This document shows, piece by piece, positions 7,062 through 10,159 of a stretch of DNA of 10,159 nt. The first letter of the stretch is position 1, and each line of letters starts with the position of its first letter. The DNA is taken from positions 1 through 10,159 of the forward strand of contig JACETA010000028.1 of the NCBI GenBank assembly GCA_013911545.1, in the 5' to 3' direction. Source of the DNA: Chloroflexota bacterium (GTDB lineage Bacteria; Chloroflexota; Dehalococcoidia; Lucifugimonadales; Lucifugimonadaceae). Under the pieces are notes generated by a model. That model had not been told where the DNA came from. It saw only the letters and a list, made by a program, of their open reading frames with translations, and searched no databases. A program made the translations under genes and the position numbers.

Positions 7062-8480
7062 TTAATTCTTAAATGAATCTATAAAATCTAAAATTAAATT
7101 ATTTACAGACTCTTTATTTGGTGATTCAGCGTATATTCTAGCTAGAGGTTCTGTCCCTGAAAGTCTGATTAAAATCCATTCGTTATCTTCAAAGTTAATT
7201 TTAATACCATCTTTTCTATCAATAGATTTTATTTTTTTACCTAAGATTTTTTTTGAATCATAATTAATAATAAAATCACTATATTTTTTTAATAAATCAT
7301 TATCAAGTACTATATCTGAGCGTTTATAGAAAAATCTCCCATATTTTTTTATTAAATCTGGCACCAAATCAGAAGATTTTATTTGAGATGAAATTAATTT
7401 CTCAATAACTAATAAGGAGCTTACAATTCCATCTCTTTCAAGTAAGTGTTTGGAATATGAATAGCCCCCACTTTCTTCTCCTCCTAGAATAGAATCATTT
7501 TCTTCCATGTTTGGGGCAACATATTTAAATCCAACTTTGGTTCTAAAACATCTAATATTATATTTTCTGGCGATTACATCAATCATAGATGTCATAGATA
7601 CTGTGGTTGATATATTTTTGATTATTTTTTTATTTCCTAAAACATGATCAGATATAATACAAAATGTAAGTGGGGCTTCTATGTAATTTGATTTATTGTC
7701 TATAACACCAACCCTGTCAGAATCAGCATCGAAAGCAAAGCCAATATCAGCTTTTGATTCACTTATCTTTAATTTAAGATCAGATAAATTTTCTTCTATA
7801 GGCTCAGGTTGTTTCACTCCGGGAAAAGAAGAGTCATTATTGTTATTTATTTCATTGATTTTAATTTCACTTTTGCCAATTATCTTTTCTAAAATTGACT
7901 TTGATGTACCATTCATACAGTCTACAATTAAACTTAATTTTGAATTTTTAATTTTATCTAAATTAATAATTTTTCTTATTGAATTTATATATTCTGATAT
8001 TAAATCTGTGACCTGAATTTGTTTTGAATCAAAAAAATCGAATTTCTTAAATTCTTGTAAATTTATTTTTTCTTTTGAAATAATTTTAGTTAATTTGCTA
8101 GCATTATCTTGACTAATAGATTGACCATATTTATTTTTAATTTTTATGCCATTCCATATTTTTGAATTATGACTTGCTGTGATTATTATCCCAAAATCTG
8201 CACTTTGATTTCTAACTGAAAAACTAACTGCTGGAGTAGGTATAGGGCAATTACTTAAAATTACTTTAATTCCTTTATCAGCATAAAAGTTTCCAATCTT
8301 AGTTGATATTTCCTTGGATAACTTCCTTGTGTCATATCCTATAATAACTTTTTTTAAATTAGGTGATAATTTGAATAAAGAATTAGCTACTAGATAGCAA
8401 TTTAATGAATTAAAATCTTCTCCGATAATACCTCTCCACCCGTCTGTACCAAACTTGGGCTTTGATGTATTGATGTCCAT
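7062..8480 (-). CDS. Phosphoglucomutase/phosphomannomutase-family enzyme (alpha-D-phosphohexomutase)
   Basis: Cytoplasmic enzyme that interconverts hexose 1- and 6-phosphates through a phosphoserine and a bisphosphate intermediate. It has 472 residues and all four domain signatures: N-terminal FGTDGWRGIIGEDF (10-23); active-site TASHN with catalytic Ser103; metal loop DADSDR with Asp251, Asp253 and Asp255; sugar-binding loop GGEESGG (333-339); and phosphate-binding RLSGTEP (439-445). FGTDGWRGIIGEDF and DADSDR resemble the bacterial PGM-like group better than classical GlmM. Glucose, mannose or glucosamine phosphate are all possible substrates. The start is set by a TAATG overlap with metK, without a Shine-Dalgarno, so coupling to metK translation is likely. 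The gene looks richer in Lys, Asn and Ile codons than its neighbours, yet every key residue is intact. Confidence 0.93.
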   Translation of the reverse strand: MDINTSKPKFGTDGWRGIIGEDFNSLNCYLVANSLFKLSPNLKKVIIGYDTRKLSKEISTKIGNFYADKGIKVILSNCPIPTPAVSFSVRNQSADFGIIITASHNSKIWNGIKIKNKYGQSISQDNASKLTKIISKEKINLQEFKKFDFFDSKQIQVTDLISEYINSIRKIINLDKIKNSKLSLIVDCMNGTSKSILEKIIGKSEIKINEINNNNDSSFPGVKQPEPIEENLSDLKLKISESKADIGFAFDADSDRVGVIDNKSNYIEAPLTFCIISDHVLGNKKIIKNISTTVSMTSMIDVIARKYNIRCFRTKVGFKYVAPNMEENDSILGGEESGGYSYSKHLLERDGIVSSLLVIEKLISSQIKSSDLVPDLIKKYGRFFYKRSDIVLDNDLLKKYSDFIINYDSKKILGKKIKSIDRKDGIKINFEDNEWILIRLSGTEPLARIYAESPNKESVNNLILDFIDSFKN

Positions 8481-9643
8481 TATTTCAATTTTTCAATCAT
8501 ATTTAATTCTTCCCAAGGAAGAGTTAAATCATTTCTTCCGAAGTGACCATATGAGGATGTTTGCCTGAAAATAGGCCTTCTTAAATTTAAATTTTTAATT
8601 ATTCCGTCCGGACTTAAATCAAAATTTTGTTTAATAATATTTACTATTTCATTTTCTGGTATTGAGTTAGTTCCATGTGTATCAGCCATGATTGATATGG
8701 GTTCAGAAACTCCAATTGCATAAGATAGTTGAATTTCCATTTTTTCCGCTAATCCAGCAGCAACACAATTTTTTGCTACCCATCTTGCTGCATAAGCTCC
8801 AGTCCTATCTACTTTTGTACAATCTTTTCCAGAAAATGCTCCTCCTCCATGCCTACAACTTCCTCCATAAGTGTCTACAATAATTTTTCTTCCAGTCAGT
8901 CCTGCATCACCATGAGGGCCACCAATAATAAATTGTCCAGAGGGATTGATTATAAATTTAGTATCTGAATCAAGGAATTTATCTGGTATTGCTTCACTGC
9001 AAACTTTTTCCATTAATTCATTTTTAATTTCTTCTTGTGAAATATCTGGATTATGTTGTGTACTTATAATAACAGTGTTAATTCTTACTGGTTTACCATC
9101 AGAATCATACTCAAATGTTATCTGGCTTTTGCCATCAGGTCTTATCCATTTTATAGTATTGTTCTTTCTTAATTCAGCCATCTTCCTAGTTATTGCGTGA
9201 GAAATTGAAATAGGCAAAGGCATAAAATCCCTGCTTTCATTTGAAGCATAACCTATCATCATCCCTTGATCACCAGCCCCAATCTTTTCATCAGCACCTT
9301 TTCTGGATTCTAATGAAGTATCAACACCAGCTTTTATATCAGGACTTTGTGTCCCTAAAGCAATTTTTATTTCACAATTATTACCATCTAAGCCCAGGTC
9401 GCCATGATTGTAGCCAATATCAACAATTGTATTTCTGGCTATTTTTTCATAATCGACTTTTGCAGAAGTTGTAATTTCACCTAAAAGTACAACAAGATTC
9501 GTTGTGGTAGCAGTTTCACATGCAACCCTTGCATATGGATCTTGTTCCATAATTGCATCTAAAATCGAATCAGAAACTTGATCGCATAATTTATCAGGGT
9601 GACCTTCGGTAACAGATTCTGATGTAAGTAGATAACCTTTCAT
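8480..9643 (-). CDS. metK: S-adenosylmethionine synthetase (methionine adenosyltransferase)
   Basis: Makes S-adenosylmethionine from methionine and ATP in the cytoplasm and releases phosphate and diphosphate; normally a homotetramer. At 387 residues it is full length. Visible signatures: SESVTEGHPDK at 8-18, with His15, Asp17 and Lys18 in the ATP/Mg site; CETATTTN with Glu43; Glu56 in LLGEIT, near the methionine site; the GAGDQG hexapeptide at 122-127; the glycine-rich GGGAFSGKDCTKVDR loop, with the phosphate-binding lysine; and GRNDLTLPWE at the C-terminus. All expected residues are present. Translation starts inside the end of ahcY (ATGA overlap) with a strong AGGAAGG site 6 bases ahead. 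The overlap joins two consecutive functions of the methyl cycle. No SAM riboswitch is in the window; regulation would lie upstream of ahcY, beyond the edge. Confidence 0.98.
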   Translation of the reverse strand: MKGYLLTSESVTEGHPDKLCDQVSDSILDAIMEQDPYARVACETATTTNLVVLLGEITTSAKVDYEKIARNTIVDIGYNHGDLGLDGNNCEIKIALGTQSPDIKAGVDTSLESRKGADEKIGAGDQGMMIGYASNESRDFMPLPISISHAITRKMAELRKNNTIKWIRPDGKSQITFEYDSDGKPVRINTVIISTQHNPDISQEEIKNELMEKVCSEAIPDKFLDSDTKFIINPSGQFIIGGPHGDAGLTGRKIIVDTYGGSCRHGGGAFSGKDCTKVDRTGAYAARWVAKNCVAAGLAEKMEIQLSYAIGVSEPISIMADTHGTNSIPENEIVNIIKQNFDLSPDGIIKNLNLRRPIFRQTSSYGHFGRNDLTLPWEELNMIEKLK

Positions 9644-10159
9644 TCTAAGCCTTCCTGCGAAGAACCAGTTCCAAGCTCCCAGCTGTTTAAATATTTTTCT
9701 TGTTTAGACTTGAGCTTATCGAAATTTTTTCCAAAAGATCTAATTTTTAATGCTGCTATTTGCTGGTCAACAGATTTAGGTAAAGTATAAACTTCATTAT
9801 TGAAATTTGTATGATTTTTTACAATGTACTCACTAGCTAAAGCTTGATTTGCAAAACTCATATCCATAACACTGGGAGGATGCCCTTCTGCTGCAGCTAA
9901 ATTAACAAGCCTTCCTTCTCCTAATACAATTACATGCTTACCTGTTTCGAGTGTATATTCTTCACAGTTTTCTCTTACCCTTCTTCTATTTTCAGTCATT
10001 TTTTCAAGGGCCTCTAAATTTAACTCAACGTTAAAATGGCCTGAATTTGCAACAATTGCACCATCTTTCATAACTTCAAAATGTTCTTTATCTACAGCAT
10101 GCAATCCACCCGTTACAGTAACAAATATGTCTCCTATTTTACTAGCCTCTTCCATGGGC
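9640..10159 (-). CDS. ahcY: Adenosylhomocysteinase, C-terminal part (gene continues past the window edge)
   Basis: NAD-dependent S-adenosylhomocysteine hydrolase; it splits S-adenosylhomocysteine into adenosine and homocysteine and so relieves inhibition of methyltransferases. Only about the last 173 residues are in the window. The frame is open to the edge, and the codon before the Met at 10155 is Pro, giving PMEEASKIGDIFVTVTGG, an internal segment of the family. That Met is therefore not the start. Visible parts: the end of the NAD-binding domain, SGHFNVELNLEAL, GEGRLVNLAAAEGHPPSVMD with the conserved His, and MSFANQALASEYI. The C-terminus ends near YLNSWELGTGSSQEGLE, as in the shorter archaeal/Thermotoga-type enzymes. 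It lacks the final Lys- and Tyr-containing tail (KPxHYRY) found in animals and many bacteria. The stop overlaps the metK start by ATGA. Confidence 0.96.
   Translation of the reverse strand, partial: PMEEASKIGDIFVTVTGGLHAVDKEHFEVMKDGAIVANSGHFNVELNLEALEKMTENRRRVRENCEEYTLETGKHVIVLGEGRLVNLAAAEGHPPSVMDMSFANQALASEYIVKNHTNFNNEVYTLPKSVDQQIAALKIRSFGKNFDKLKSKQEKYLNSWELGTGSSQEGLE
9650..9656 (-). promoter_or_regulatory. Strong Shine-Dalgarno for metK inside the ahcY 3' end
   Basis: On the minus strand AGGAAGG is followed by 6 bases and then the metK ATG. It is the best Shine-Dalgarno I noticed in the window and confirms the metK start, although that start lies within ahcY coding sequence. It suggests that metK is initiated independently as well as by coupling, giving it at least as much translation as ahcY. 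Confidence 0.7.

Noticed and set aside
7696..8016. A 106-codon open frame on the plus strand, opposite the phosphohexomutase.
   Set aside because: It is antisense to the catalytic metal-loop region of an intact, well-conserved enzyme, has no family motif, and is of low-complexity Ser/Ile/Leu composition.
10153..10155. The Met codon at the right edge as the true start of the adenosylhomocysteinase.
   Set aside because: The protein from there begins in the middle of the NAD-binding domain, and the preceding Pro codon continues the family's MPMEEA-like segment. The gene is cut by the window edge.

Overview
The window is AT-rich bacterial DNA (roughly one-third G+C by eye, not computed). Gene density is close to the maximum: the only stretch without a gene is about 95 bases at the left edge. 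The gene content, a short archaeal/Thermotoga-like adenosylhomocysteinase C-terminus, the phosphohexomutase subtype, a split MacB-type exporter and a very large adaptor protein would fit a streamlined marine bacterium. A Chloroflexota lineage such as SAR202 is my best guess. That placement is inference from sequence style; no rRNA or ribosomal protein gene is present to test it.

Left half, + strand (96-4119): a three-gene export operon. It holds an unusually long membrane-fusion/HlyD-MacA-like adaptor (698 aa), a MacB/LolD-type ATPase (224 aa) and a MacB/FtsX-type permease (419 aa). Both junctions are 4-base ATGA overlaps, so the three are probably translated together as one tripartite-type exporter. 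The ATPase drives the permease, and the adaptor, anchored by one N-terminal helix, works outside the cytoplasmic membrane.

Right half, - strand (read from 10159 down to 4120): a six-gene run. The order is adenosylhomocysteinase (ahcY, cut by the window edge), S-adenosylmethionine synthetase (metK), a phosphoglucomutase/phosphomannomutase-family enzyme, an EntS-like MFS exporter, a DrrA/CcmA-type ABC ATPase and its ABC-2 permease. The junctions are a 4-base overlap, a 1-base overlap, a 7-base gap, a 9-base gap and an 11-base overlap, so it looks like one transcription unit. AhcY and MetK are two steps of the activated-methyl cycle: AhcY removes S-adenosylhomocysteine and returns homocysteine, and MetK makes S-adenosylmethionine. 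The downstream sugar-phosphate mutase and two transport systems have no obvious biochemical link to that cycle.

The two operons converge with their stop codons directly adjacent (4119/4120) and no convincing terminator between them. The most unusual object is the adaptor. It has an expanded coiled-coil region with recurring proline turns and an insertion of about 108 residues between its beta-barrel and membrane-proximal parts. It has exactly four cysteines, which fall into two local pairs. Otherwise the window is conventional metabolism and transport; I see no RNA gene, mobile element, CRISPR array or defence system.
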